Assembly: GCF_023502235.1 (NCBI RefSeq)
Contig: NZ_JAMFLY010000001.1
Location: 558,001-622,000 of the forward strand
DNA: 64,000 nucleotides
Reading direction: 5' to 3'
DNA from: Flagellimonas myxillae
Lineage (GTDB): Bacteria > Bacteroidota > Bacteroidia > Flavobacteriales > Flavobacteriaceae
Shown here piece by piece: positions 52,204-59,870 of the stretch (position 1 is its first letter; every line of letters starts with the position of its first letter). The notes beneath the pieces were generated by a model. It ran no database searches. It saw only the letters and a program-made list of their open reading frames with translations, and was not told the origin of the DNA. The position numbers and the translations under genes were made by a program.

Positions 52204-54948
52204 TTATCGCTTCAAGGTAAAATGCCCTTTGAATGACCTGCCATCTTCCAAGGAAACTGTAAACCAGTAGTCCGAAGCGGGTAAGGGTTGACCATTCCAA
52301 CTCCCATCCCATCCCGGAGATGCGGCATCGACTTGGGCAAGCACATTGCCATAGCGATCATAGATATAGACTATGGATTGGCTTTGGATATCGGCGCTGA
52401 TGCCCTGAATTTGCCAAAAGTCGTTGACATTGTCGTTGTTGGGTGTAAAAAATGCCGGATGCCCAATCACGGAAAACTGGGATTCCACAACCTCACAACC
52501 GTTAATATCCCTAGCATAGGCCTTATGCACTCCAGGAGGTACATTTTGAAACACATTACTTTTTTGGAAAGGGCCAAGAGGATCATCCAGCGAAAATTCG
52601 AAGTTTTCGTAGCTAACTAATTCCACGGTTGCGGTGGTCTGCAAGCTGACCAGACCGTCTACTTTAACACCCAATATTTCAGGGGGGTCAATAGTGGTTA
52701 CTTCGATGGAACTATAGGCCTCGCATCCCGTTCCATCGGTCATTGTTGCTCTAAGGGTATATGTACCTGCTGCTGGAAGATTAAAACTTTGGTTTGTACC
52801 CAAGACAGTTCCATCCGAATCCATCCATTCATAGGTATAGTTGTCTAGAGGGTTTCTGGCACTAATGGGATAGGGCAGTTGATTGAGGCAAACTTCCAGA
52901 GAGGGTTCCAAATCAAAAATGGGCCCTTCATCAATGACCAAGGTAACATGTTGCCCAAGACCGATACAAGCATTTCTATCAGTGCCGTCCACCCGTACCC
53001 AAATATCCTGCCTGCCAGGTGAATCCTCATTTCTGTATTGGGTAGGGTCGAGAGGGTCGGTTTCCGATAGCGCATCTTCGGAGGAGGTATAATAACTTAC
53101 CTGAAAGTTGTTGTTTGCAGGAAATAGGGCCATTATCGAACTAGTAGCCCCACTAAAATCGAAAGTTCCAATACCATCCCCATAATCGTTGTCCACTCCA
53201 TCGTCGCATGCCCTGACTTCCAAAGAAAATCCGCTTGGAATTGCCGTACTGACCACCCTTAGGTCCAAGGTAGTGACATCAAAACATCCTAAATCGTTCT
53301 CCACCCGAACAAAGAGTTGGGCCCCCAACGCATTGGAATAAGTTTCCGGATTCCCAACAGGACTTGAATTGCCACGTGCTCCACGTTCTGTATCGTGGAA
53401 ACTAAAGGTAAGCCCATCTGAAGCATTGATCAAGGTAGCGGCTTCAAGCAAATTGAATTCCGAGAAGCCATCCCCATCTGGATCACACTGCACCAGTTCG
53501 GCCGGATTGGCAACAGGTAAGGAGGTTACCTCCACTTCTTTGGTATACGTCTCCACATCGGCTCCTTTGGTTATGGTGGCGGAAACGATATAGGTTCCGG
53601 GACTCGTATACACATGCTCGGGGGACTTGTCCAAGCCGTTTAGAACCGGAGAACCATCCCCAAAATCCCAAGCAATGTTATCGGGGTCGGGGAGATAGTT
53701 TGTCGAAAGCTTGGTTTGGTCGCCCACACAGGCTTCTTCATACTCCACCCGAACTTGAAAAAAGGACTGTACAAATCCAGGGAGGCCTTTTTGGCTGGTT
53801 TGGCCAGTGGGTTGTCCGTCTTCAACATAGTTACAGGAAGCACCAATTTCCTTGGGATTATTGATTACCCCTAGATATCTTCTTTGCACCTGAGCGTGAT
53901 AAATCTTACCATCAATAGCCAATTGAAGAGCGGTTGGGTCGTATGGGGAATCAGCAATTTTCCGATAATTGTTGTTGTCCTCTAGGTCCACTTGAACCAA
54001 CATACTGCCCGTATTGAAAAAACCGCTGGGAGGGACATTTCCGTTGTTGAAACTGCTTACAGTGGCGTATAGTTTTTTGGAATCGGGAGAGAACTCCACC
54101 CCGTAGGCAAAGACTAAATCATCGTTCATGAGCCTTTGCTCATTGGATACCATTCCAGTATGTACATCAAAATCAAAGAGGTAAAGGCTACCAGGGGCGT
54201 GACTTTCTTTGTCGACCCCATTTTGAAAATTGGCCATGGCCAATTTGGTGCCATCGGGTGACACCTTGATTTGCCCTTTAAAATTTAGGAAAGGTTTGCC
54301 TAACTCAACAGAAGGGCCAATTTGGGAAATAACTGGAAGGTCGCTTACCCCATTTTCATCTATTCTGAATGCGTAAAACGCATCTTTAAAATGAGTGATG
54401 AGCCAATATATTTCGTGGCAGGAATCTTTTATTGCGGTAAGTTTTTCCGAGCATTTCAATGCTCTTTCAAACCGGTTGGAGGCGTCGTAGGTAACCAAAT
54501 GTGCCACGTCGTCTCTAATTGAGCCTGGGCCTGCCATTCCCACGGTATAATAATTGAGCCCGGATCCAGTCCAGACTACAGTGTCCGCAGTTTCGTAAGT
54601 GTCCGTTACAAATAGGAAATAGTTATTAGGGTTGGAAGGGTCTGGAACGATAAGTGCCGACTGGGTACTGTTTGTACTTCCGATAAGAAATCGGCTTCCC
54701 GAGACTAATCTATGGGAACTATTATGGGCGCTTTCCCCATCAGCATAAAAAATCAAGCGGCCTTCATCGGTGGATATCGCTGAGGTTCCTTCGAATGTAT
54801 CGCTGGCACCAATGGCTAGGGAACGTGGTGTAAGGCTATTAAAATCTAGTCCCGCATATTGCCCAAATTGCCAAACCGCCGCTTCCCGGTCTTGGGCGCA
54901 TACCAAACCGGTCCAAATTGCCATAATGGTCAAAAGTGTTCTCTTCAT
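52204..54948 (-). CDS. T9SS type B cargo protein with beta-propeller and PKD domain (copy 2)
   Basis: 914 residues from the ATG at 54948 (MKRTLLTIMAIW), exactly the length of copy 1; an ATG two codons upstream also exists. Same order: signal peptide ending VCAQ, beta-propeller-like region (GLDFNSLTPRSLA, GQIKVSPDGTKLAMANF), PKD (IAWDFGDGSPVL), beta modules, CHU_C tail ending GHFTLKR. Identity to copy 1 looks high throughout, highest in the PKD and C-terminal parts. A 156-bp gap separates them. Clear tandem duplication with no internal stop in either copy, so both are likely functional. Confidence 0.9.
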   Translation of the reverse strand: MKRTLLTIMAIWTGLVCAQDREAAVWQFGQYAGLDFNSLTPRSLAIGASDTFEGTSAISTDEGRLIFYADGESAHNSSHRLVSGSRFLIGSTNSTQSALIVPDPSNPNNYFLFVTDTYETADTVVWTGSGLNYYTVGMAGPGSIRDDVAHLVTYDASNRFERALKCSEKLTAIKDSCHEIYWLITHFKDAFYAFRIDENGVSDLPVISQIGPSVELGKPFLNFKGQIKVSPDGTKLAMANFQNGVDKESHAPGSLYLFDFDVHTGMVSNEQRLMNDDLVFAYGVEFSPDSKKLYATVSSFNNGNVPPSGFFNTGSMLVQVDLEDNNNYRKIADSPYDPTALQLAIDGKIYHAQVQRRYLGVINNPKEIGASCNYVEDGQPTGQTSQKGLPGFVQSFFQVRVEYEEACVGDQTKLSTNYLPDPDNIAWDFGDGSPVLNGLDKSPEHVYTSPGTYIVSATITKGADVETYTKEVEVTSLPVANPAELVQCDPDGDGFSEFNLLEAATLINASDGLTFSFHDTERGARGNSSPVGNPETYSNALGAQLFVRVENDLGCFDVTTLDLRVVSTAIPSGFSLEVRACDDGVDNDYGDGIGTFDFSGATSSIMALFPANNNFQVSYYTSSEDALSETDPLDPTQYRNEDSPGRQDIWVRVDGTDRNACIGLGQHVTLVIDEGPIFDLEPSLEVCLNQLPYPISARNPLDNYTYEWMDSDGTVLGTNQSFNLPAAGTYTLRATMTDGTGCEAYSSIEVTTIDPPEILGVKVDGLVSLQTTATVELVSYENFEFSLDDPLGPFQKSNVFQNVPPGVHKAYARDINGCEVVESQFSVIGHPAFFTPNNDNVNDFWQIQGISADIQSQSIVYIYDRYGNVLAQVDAASPGWDGSWNGQPLPASDYWFTVSLEDGRSFKGHFTLKR

Positions 54949-55089
54949 GGGCAATTAGACAATGTTGTCTTAGGTAAAACCTTGAAAATGAGTTGCTATC
55001 GAACTAAAGATAGCAATTCCACATTAGTAACTGTAAAAGCACGGATTAAAATGGTTGGGTGAACCAAAAAATAGGGTGAAATGAATAGT

Positions 55090-55118
55090 TTGATAAATCT
55101 TTCCAAATTGTATATTTG
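55090..55118 (+). promoter_or_regulatory. Strong promoter upstream of tRNA-Pro
   Basis: TTTG at 55089-55092, 18-bp spacer, TATATTTG at 55111-55118: a full match to the Bacteroidota consensus. The mature tRNA begins 196 bp further on, with a duplicated 58-bp block in between. Confidence 0.7.
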
Positions 55119-55144
55119 CACTCCCAATTTGCAATGCATTGCTA

Positions 55145-55202
55145 GGAAATTGGGTATTGTTTATTGAAAATTGTTGACCGAAGGTCAATTACGGGATGTG
55201 GC
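55145..55202 (+). repeat. 58-bp direct repeat, copy 1, containing a duplicate of the tRNA-Pro 5' end
   Basis: Identical to 55268-55325. Contains the hairpin TTGACC-GAA-GGTCAA (55174-55188) and the first 11 bases of tRNA-Pro (from 55192), after which the sequence departs from the tRNA. The 65 bp between the copies form further hairpins: GTCTGG/CCAGAC at 55230-55244 and ACTGC/GCAGT at 55243-55258. Confidence 0.9.
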
Positions 55203-55267
55203 CCCTCGGTCATACTCGGGATAAACTCCGTCTGGTACCCAGACTGCTTTATTGCAGTGGGCGCATT

Positions 55268-55325
55268 GGAAATTGGGTATTGTTTATTGAAAATTGTTGA
55301 CCGAAGGTCAATTACGGGATGTGGC
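55268..55325 (+). repeat. 58-bp direct repeat, copy 2, leading into tRNA-Pro
   Basis: Second exact copy, 123 bp downstream of the first, with the same GACC-GAA-GGTC hairpin (55297-55311). Its last 11 bases are the start of the intact tRNA. Confidence 0.9.
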
Positions 55326-55388
55326 GCAGTCTGGTAGCGTACACGCATGGGGTGCGTGTGGTCGCTGGTTCGAATCCAGTCATCCCGA
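55315..55388 (+). tRNA. tRNA-Pro (anticodon GGG)
   Basis: Complete 74-nt cloverleaf. Acceptor stem CGGGATG/CATCCCG with discriminator A; D stem GCGC/GCGT; anticodon stem CACGC/GCGTG with loop ATGGGGT, giving GGG; T arm GCTGG-TTCGAAT-CCAGT. CCA is not encoded. It is the likely landmark for the integrated element, whose recombinase gene begins 218 bp downstream. Confidence 0.95.
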
Positions 55389-55411
55389 CGAACCACTTTT
55401 CAGTGGGTATC

Positions 55412-55446
55412 AAAGCACTGTCAACTGACTGATTGACAGTGCTTTT
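55412..55446 (+). terminator. Intrinsic terminator after tRNA-Pro
   Basis: AAAGCACTGTCAA (55412-55424) pairs with TTGACAGTGCTTT (55433-55445) around an 8-base loop and runs into T residues; a smaller CCACT/AGTGG hairpin (55393-55406) precedes it. Confidence 0.8.
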
Positions 55447-55606
55447 CATTTTTATTGCATTCATCTGATATCATCTAAAATCATATAAAAGGTGTAGAGT
55501 TCGGTGAATGAATTGGTACGTTCCTTGTGCATAATTTTGATAGCATATAAGGCTATTTAGGGTCGTCTTTGCAAACAACCAATGTTTCATTTAAAAGACC
55601 TGTATC

Positions 55607-56866
55607 ATGCGGAACAACAGTACATTAAAGGTGCTCATCTTTACCAGAGACCACACAAACAATCCAGAAAGACTAACCATTTATGCACGGATAACCGTGG
55701 ATGGAAGACGGGCGGAAATCAGTTTGAAACGCTACGTTTCGGTGAGTGATTGGGACGAAATACGAGGTAGGGTCATTGGCTTCTCTCAGAAAGCACGACT
55801 CCTGAACAGTTATCTGGACGAAGTCTATGTGCAGATCATGGACTCACATAAACAATTGTTGGGTGAGGGAAAAGTTATTACCGCACAGGCCATCAAGGCC
55901 CGTTTTCTTGGGCAGGACGACCAAAACAAAACTTTAAAGGAACTTGTAGAATACCATAACAAGACACAGGTATTGGTACTTCGACCGGGTACCATGAAGA
56001 ACTACTATTCAACGGAAAGATATCTGGATAAGTTCTTAGACGAAAAATTGAAGCTCCCCGACATCTATTTGAAACAATTGAGCTATAGGTTTATTTTAGA
56101 TTTTGAACAATACCTCAGGACTTATCAACCCAAAAAAGCGAGAAAGACCTGTTCAAACAATGGGGCCATGAAACATCTGGAAAGGCTCATGAAGATGGTA
56201 AACCTTGCGGTAAGACTTGAATGGTTGGCAAAAGACCCGTTTCGTAATTACAAGCTCAACTTTCACAAAACAGAACGAAGCTACCTTTCCGAAAGGGAAC
56301 TTCATCTTATTGAGGAAACAACTTTCAGTGGAGCCGGCTATGAAAAGGTAAAGGATGTATTTCTTTTTTCATGCTATACGGGGCTTTCCTATATAGATGT
56401 CAAAGAATTGAAACCCCAACAGTTGGTTCTGGGAATCGACGGCAACCTTTGGATACATACCAAAAGGGAAAAGACCAATGAGACAGTAAAGATTCCATTA
56501 TTGCCCAAGGCAAAAAAGATTATTGAGAAGTACAGAAAAGATGCAAGACCTGATGTCTTGGGAAAACTTCTTCCCGTTTATAGCAATCAAAAGACGAATT
56601 CATATCTAAAGGTAATAGCCAAAGCCTGTGGTATCCATAAACATATAACTTTCCATACGGCAAGACACACTTTTGCTACTACAGTGACTTTATCCAACGG
56701 AGTACCGATTGAAACCGTTTCCAAAATGTTGGGTCATACCAAACTCACCACTACCCAAATCTATGCTAGGGTACTTGAAAGGAAAGTGGGAGAGGACATG
56801 CAAAACCTTATTGCAAAAATTGAAACCAAAAATAATATTGAGAAAGTACGATATCAGAAAAGATGA
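55607..56866 (+). CDS. Tyrosine recombinase/integrase, IntDOT-like
   Basis: A 419-residue integrase of the Bacteroidota type: N-terminal arm-binding domain (about 1-100), SAM-like core-binding domain (about 105-215) and catalytic domain (225-400). Catalytic residues: Lys287 region (HTKREKTNE), His350-x-x-Arg353 in FHTARHTF, His377 in LGHTKL and nucleophile Tyr386 in QIYARV. The position of the first catalytic Arg is Ser261 (CYTGLSYIDV), as in the CTnDOT integrase, which also lacks it. Located just downstream of tRNA-Pro and upstream of a mobilisation gene, so it probably integrates this small element. Confidence 0.93.
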   Translation: MRNNSTLKVLIFTRDHTNNPERLTIYARITVDGRRAEISLKRYVSVSDWDEIRGRVIGFSQKARLLNSYLDEVYVQIMDSHKQLLGEGKVITAQAIKARFLGQDDQNKTLKELVEYHNKTQVLVLRPGTMKNYYSTERYLDKFLDEKLKLPDIYLKQLSYRFILDFEQYLRTYQPKKARKTCSNNGAMKHLERLMKMVNLAVRLEWLAKDPFRNYKLNFHKTERSYLSERELHLIEETTFSGAGYEKVKDVFLFSCYTGLSYIDVKELKPQQLVLGIDGNLWIHTKREKTNETVKIPLLPKAKKIIEKYRKDARPDVLGKLLPVYSNQKTNSYLKVIAKACGIHKHITFHTARHTFATTVTLSNGVPIETVSKMLGHTKLTTTQIYARVLERKVGEDMQNLIAKIETKNNIEKVRYQKR

Positions 56867-56927
56867 AAAGGCATTTCATGTTTTCAGGATTTGATAGTGG
56901 AACGGTCAAATTCGGAAAAGCAAGAGG

Positions 56928-56989
56928 GTAACGCGCTAGAGCGACGTTACGTTATGATAATTGATTTTAAAATACTGAAAATCAATTAT
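56928..56989. other. Pair of hairpins between integrase and mobilisation genes, possible oriT or terminator
   Basis: First inverted repeat: GTAACGCGCT (56928-56937) with AGCGACGTTAC (56940-56950), one bulged base. Second: ATAATTGATTTT (56957-56968) with AAAATCAATTAT (56978-56989), a perfect 12-bp stem with 9-base loop. AT-rich sequence follows. Position directly upstream of a BfmA-like gene suggests a transfer origin, but termination of the integrase gene is as likely. Confidence 0.4.
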
Positions 56990-57098
56990 TTAAAAATAGA
57001 TTAAAAAGGAGCTTGAAAAATTAAATTGTAACAATTCACCCTAAAACCTTTATAAATTGGGCTTTAGATTGTCACAATTGAATGGGAAAAATAAGAAA

Positions 57099-57650
57099 AT
57101 GGATCAATTCGGAACCATACGGCTGCACCATAGAACCATAAAAAGGTTCAGGCGATTTTCAAGGAAAATCACCAAGTCCTATTCTGAAACTTTGGAAGTA
57201 GTCATGGATTTCTTTGAATGGCATGGAATTACCCCTTCAAGTCGATTTCCGAAGCGGGTTGATGAAGATGGGGAGAAGACCCGCAAAAGAATAAATGCTC
57301 TTATCGCTATTGTAAAGGATATAGAAAAGACCCAGACATTGCCAACGAATGAAATGCTATTGGCCCTTTTTGGACATCATGAAATTGTTAAAAAGAAAAA
57401 GGAACCGATTCGGGAAGAAACGATGTTCAAGAAATTGACCAGGGAGGAATGGAACAAATTGGAAAAAACGGTGCCGAAGGTTAAATATGAGTTTTTGGAA
57501 CAGGATTATAAAACAGCAACTAGAACAGCATTGCATTTTCTGGACAGGGTGGAATGGGTAAAACCCAGGTTCGGTTCTCCCTATTACAGAGTGGACACGG
57601 ACGCAGGGGAACTGCACATTCTAAAAAAGAGATTCAAAGATGGCTTTTGA
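57099..57650 (+). CDS. BfmA/BtgA-like mobilisation protein
   Basis: About 183 residues from the ATG at 57099 (MDQFGTIRLHHRTI); a TTG at 57057 would add 14. The N-terminal RTIKRFRRFSRKITKSYSETLEVVMDFFEWHGI resembles the ribbon-helix-helix DNA-binding part of Bacteroidota BfmA/BtgA accessory mobilisation proteins, followed by a Lys/Glu-rich linker and a C-terminal YRVDTDAGELHILKKRF-type segment. BfmA/BtgA bind the transfer origin and assist a relaxase (BfmB/BtgB). No relaxase follows here; the next coding trace is a glycosidase remnant, so the element looks truncated. Confidence 0.72.
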   Translation: MDQFGTIRLHHRTIKRFRRFSRKITKSYSETLEVVMDFFEWHGITPSSRFPKRVDEDGEKTRKRINALIAIVKDIEKTQTLPTNEMLLALFGHHEIVKKKKEPIREETMFKKLTREEWNKLEKTVPKVKYEFLEQDYKTATRTALHFLDRVEWVKPRFGSPYYRVDTDAGELHILKKRFKDGF

Positions 57651-57743
57651 GCAGTTACCTCGCTCAGTAGTATTAGTCCCTGGTAAGGATTTGGGGCTTG
57701 CAGCGCGAAATTTGATTTCGCTCGTTTAATTAGTTTGACCTTC

Positions 57744-58171
57744 TATATAATGGAATCCGACTTTTTGTTGGGCAAATGGATTAATGATGCCAGAATGTTG
57801 GCACAAACAAACAGCAAGCCGCCATAGATGAAAAAAACGCACGTATGCAGGTTACCACATTAACCGAAGGTGAAAGTATACTCAGGGATTATGCTTGGTG
57901 GGAATGGAACAGCTTGCTGAAAACCTATTATAAGCCTAGATGGGAAATGTTTATTGAAGAAATGAAAAATCGTCTTAAAGGACAAACGGCCAAGGAAATT
58001 GATTTTTATTCACTTGAGCGCAGTTGGATGGAACAAACATGGGACGAGCAATCATATAATGTAGTACCATCCGGAGACGCAATAAATATTTCAAAAGAAA
58101 TTTTGGGAAAGTGGAACTTCCTCAATGATGATTCGTTGATGTACAATGGCCAAATCCAAAATCATCTGTAA
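57744..58171 (+). pseudogene. C-terminal remnant of a GH89 alpha-N-acetylglucosaminidase, frameshifted
   Basis: Two frames give a continuous GH89 (NAGLU) C-terminal domain. Frame 1 from about 57744: ESDFLLGKWINDARMLAQTN. Frame 2 from about 57800: KQQAAIDEKNARMQVTTLTEGES, then LRDYAWWEWNSLLKTYYKPRWEMF and a Trp-rich tail to the stop at 58171. The switch is a one-base indel in the CAAACAAACAG stretch at about 57785-57800. The start of the gene is missing, replaced by the mobile element. An intact 108-residue frame from 57845 exists but has no family meaning as a separate protein. Confidence 0.78.
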
Positions 58172-58226
58172 AAAAAGAAAACTCGGTCCTTGCTAGGTAA
58201 GAATTGACCCCTGAATCTGATATTTT

Positions 58227-59864
58227 TTATTTGATGACCTTTCCTTCATGGAGATTTTTAGGCTTATTGGGGTGTAAAATTGTAATTCTAATTCTCCTGT
58301 CAATCAAATCTTCCCGGTTGGCCTTTATTTTAATAAGCACATCCGAGTATCCGAAAGGATCCAATTTTGGAATGGTGGCTTTTCCCATGATTGTCCAATT
58401 GCCATTTTTCATTTCTTCCACAATCATTTTAGATGATCTTGACTTTACTTGGCCAAAATTATCGACCCTTACCATTAATCCATTAGTTTGAAGCTTTGGA
58501 TCACGTGCCGATAAAATGGGCTCGATATAGTTTATCCATGGCAAGCGGGCATAACCAAAAACCAACTCACCTTGCTTAGTTTTCCCCAATAATTTTACCG
58601 TAAAATTGTCATTGCCGATACCATTGTCCGTAGCATCAAAGTGTACGATAAGGTCTGCCCCGTGCTTTTCCGTTCTCACTGCCTTGCATCCTTTTCCAAA
58701 ATTTACTTTCTCGGGTGCTCCGAATCGTAACGAACTCAAATCAAGGTCGGTAATTGGGTTAAAATCCTTTTCATGCTTTATGCGCACAGAAATAGTTTTG
58801 GTTTTCGATGAAATTTTTCGCTTGTGAAGTAGTTCTAACTGTTTTGGGACAGCAAGAGGAATACCGATATTTTTTGAACTATGCCCGTCCAGGGGCTTGT
58901 CTTGGAACTTTAGGGTGTCTATCACGGCAAAATTGGCTTGAACTGCCCTTCCCAAACTGTCTTGCAATATTTTTATCCGTTCGTATTTGAACCAATCTTC
59001 CATGGTGCCATCTTCATACTTGGCAATGCCTGGCAGATAAGCCTCGCCGGGTTCTATTTTCCATTTAATACCGTTTTTTGACCGTAGGTAAAAAGCTATG
59101 CGACCCAACCAATCGTTTACGATCATGTGATACTGCACATGGTCCCTCCATACAACAGGGTCTTCAAATTCTCCTTCAACAGGCGGGTAAACACTTTTAT
59201 CGGTTGTTTGGTTATACGGAGCCACACCGTCCTTGCTCAACCATATGCTACCTCCCCTGCACACCATAAGATAAGATCCATTTTCTCTTTTTGCGAATGA
59301 CAGATTGGAGAGCCCTTCAATGATTGGTCTGTCCCTAGGATCAAAATCAAACTTGCCGTATGTCCACGGTCCATTAATATTGTTTGATAGATAATAACCG
59401 TTTATTACGTAAATTGCGTACCTACCGTCCTGTAATTGAAATGCTTCAGGGTTGTGTCCTTCCCCTATGGTTTCCACAACCTTAAAAGGTCCTATCGGAT
59501 TTTTGGAAACAGCATGGACAACTTCCGAATTGGGCCACTCCATATGTCCTTTTGAAGAATCTTCACGCCATCTGCAAACAAACATATGGTATTTACCATC
59601 GTTTCCCATTAAAATATTTCCACCCCAATAAGACCAAGCTTTGTCTTCAATACCATTGTTTTTATATCTGGGAACCACGTTTTTTCCTCCCCAAACTTGG
59701 GACGTGAGGGAATCTAAAACGGGAATGGGCCTGAACAGATCCATAAATCTTCCACCCTCACTTAAACTATTCCATTCCGCAGGTCTTTCCCTATGTGTTG
59801 TTTGGGCGTTTGTCACAAATATCATTGAGATAAATGAAACCAGGGTGCATACTTTGATTTTCAT
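58227..59864 (-). CDS. Secreted five-bladed beta-propeller glycosidase-like protein
   Basis: A 545-residue protein with a cleavable signal (VCTLVSFISMIFVTNAQ). Repeated propeller elements: SYWGGNILMGNDGKYHMFVCRW, AVSKNPIGPFKVVETIGEGHNPEAFQLQDGRYAIYVI, SFAKRENGSYLMVCRGG, EGEFEDPVVWRDHVQYHMIVNDW. These match the layout of GH43/GH117-clan enzymes, with acidic residues at EDP (near 243) and EAF as catalytic candidates, but I cannot place it in a numbered family. The C-terminal third (about 365-545) is beta-rich. It lies next to DUF5107 and GH95 genes, in a glycan-degradation locus. Confidence 0.75.
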   Translation of the reverse strand: MKIKVCTLVSFISMIFVTNAQTTHRERPAEWNSLSEGGRFMDLFRPIPVLDSLTSQVWGGKNVVPRYKNNGIEDKAWSYWGGNILMGNDGKYHMFVCRWREDSSKGHMEWPNSEVVHAVSKNPIGPFKVVETIGEGHNPEAFQLQDGRYAIYVINGYYLSNNINGPWTYGKFDFDPRDRPIIEGLSNLSFAKRENGSYLMVCRGGSIWLSKDGVAPYNQTTDKSVYPPVEGEFEDPVVWRDHVQYHMIVNDWLGRIAFYLRSKNGIKWKIEPGEAYLPGIAKYEDGTMEDWFKYERIKILQDSLGRAVQANFAVIDTLKFQDKPLDGHSSKNIGIPLAVPKQLELLHKRKISSKTKTISVRIKHEKDFNPITDLDLSSLRFGAPEKVNFGKGCKAVRTEKHGADLIVHFDATDNGIGNDNFTVKLLGKTKQGELVFGYARLPWINYIEPILSARDPKLQTNGLMVRVDNFGQVKSRSSKMIVEEMKNGNWTIMGKATIPKLDPFGYSDVLIKIKANREDLIDRRIRITILHPNKPKNLHEGKVIK

Positions 59865-59870
59865 GTTGTT

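Noticed and set aside
55192..55265. A second tRNA-Pro starting at the first repeat copy
   Set aside because: Only the first 11 bases match; no anticodon arm or T arm follows.
55142..55396. 84-residue minus-strand frame across the tRNA-Pro and its upstream repeat (WIRTSDHTHPMRVRYQTAPH)
   Set aside because: It is the antisense of the tRNA gene and of the two repeat copies; this peptide is a well-known spurious product of reading tRNA-Pro backwards.
57845..58171. Independent 108-residue hypothetical gene
   Set aside because: The sequence continues upstream in frame and, with one indel, into a GH89 domain; it is the tail of a broken gene.
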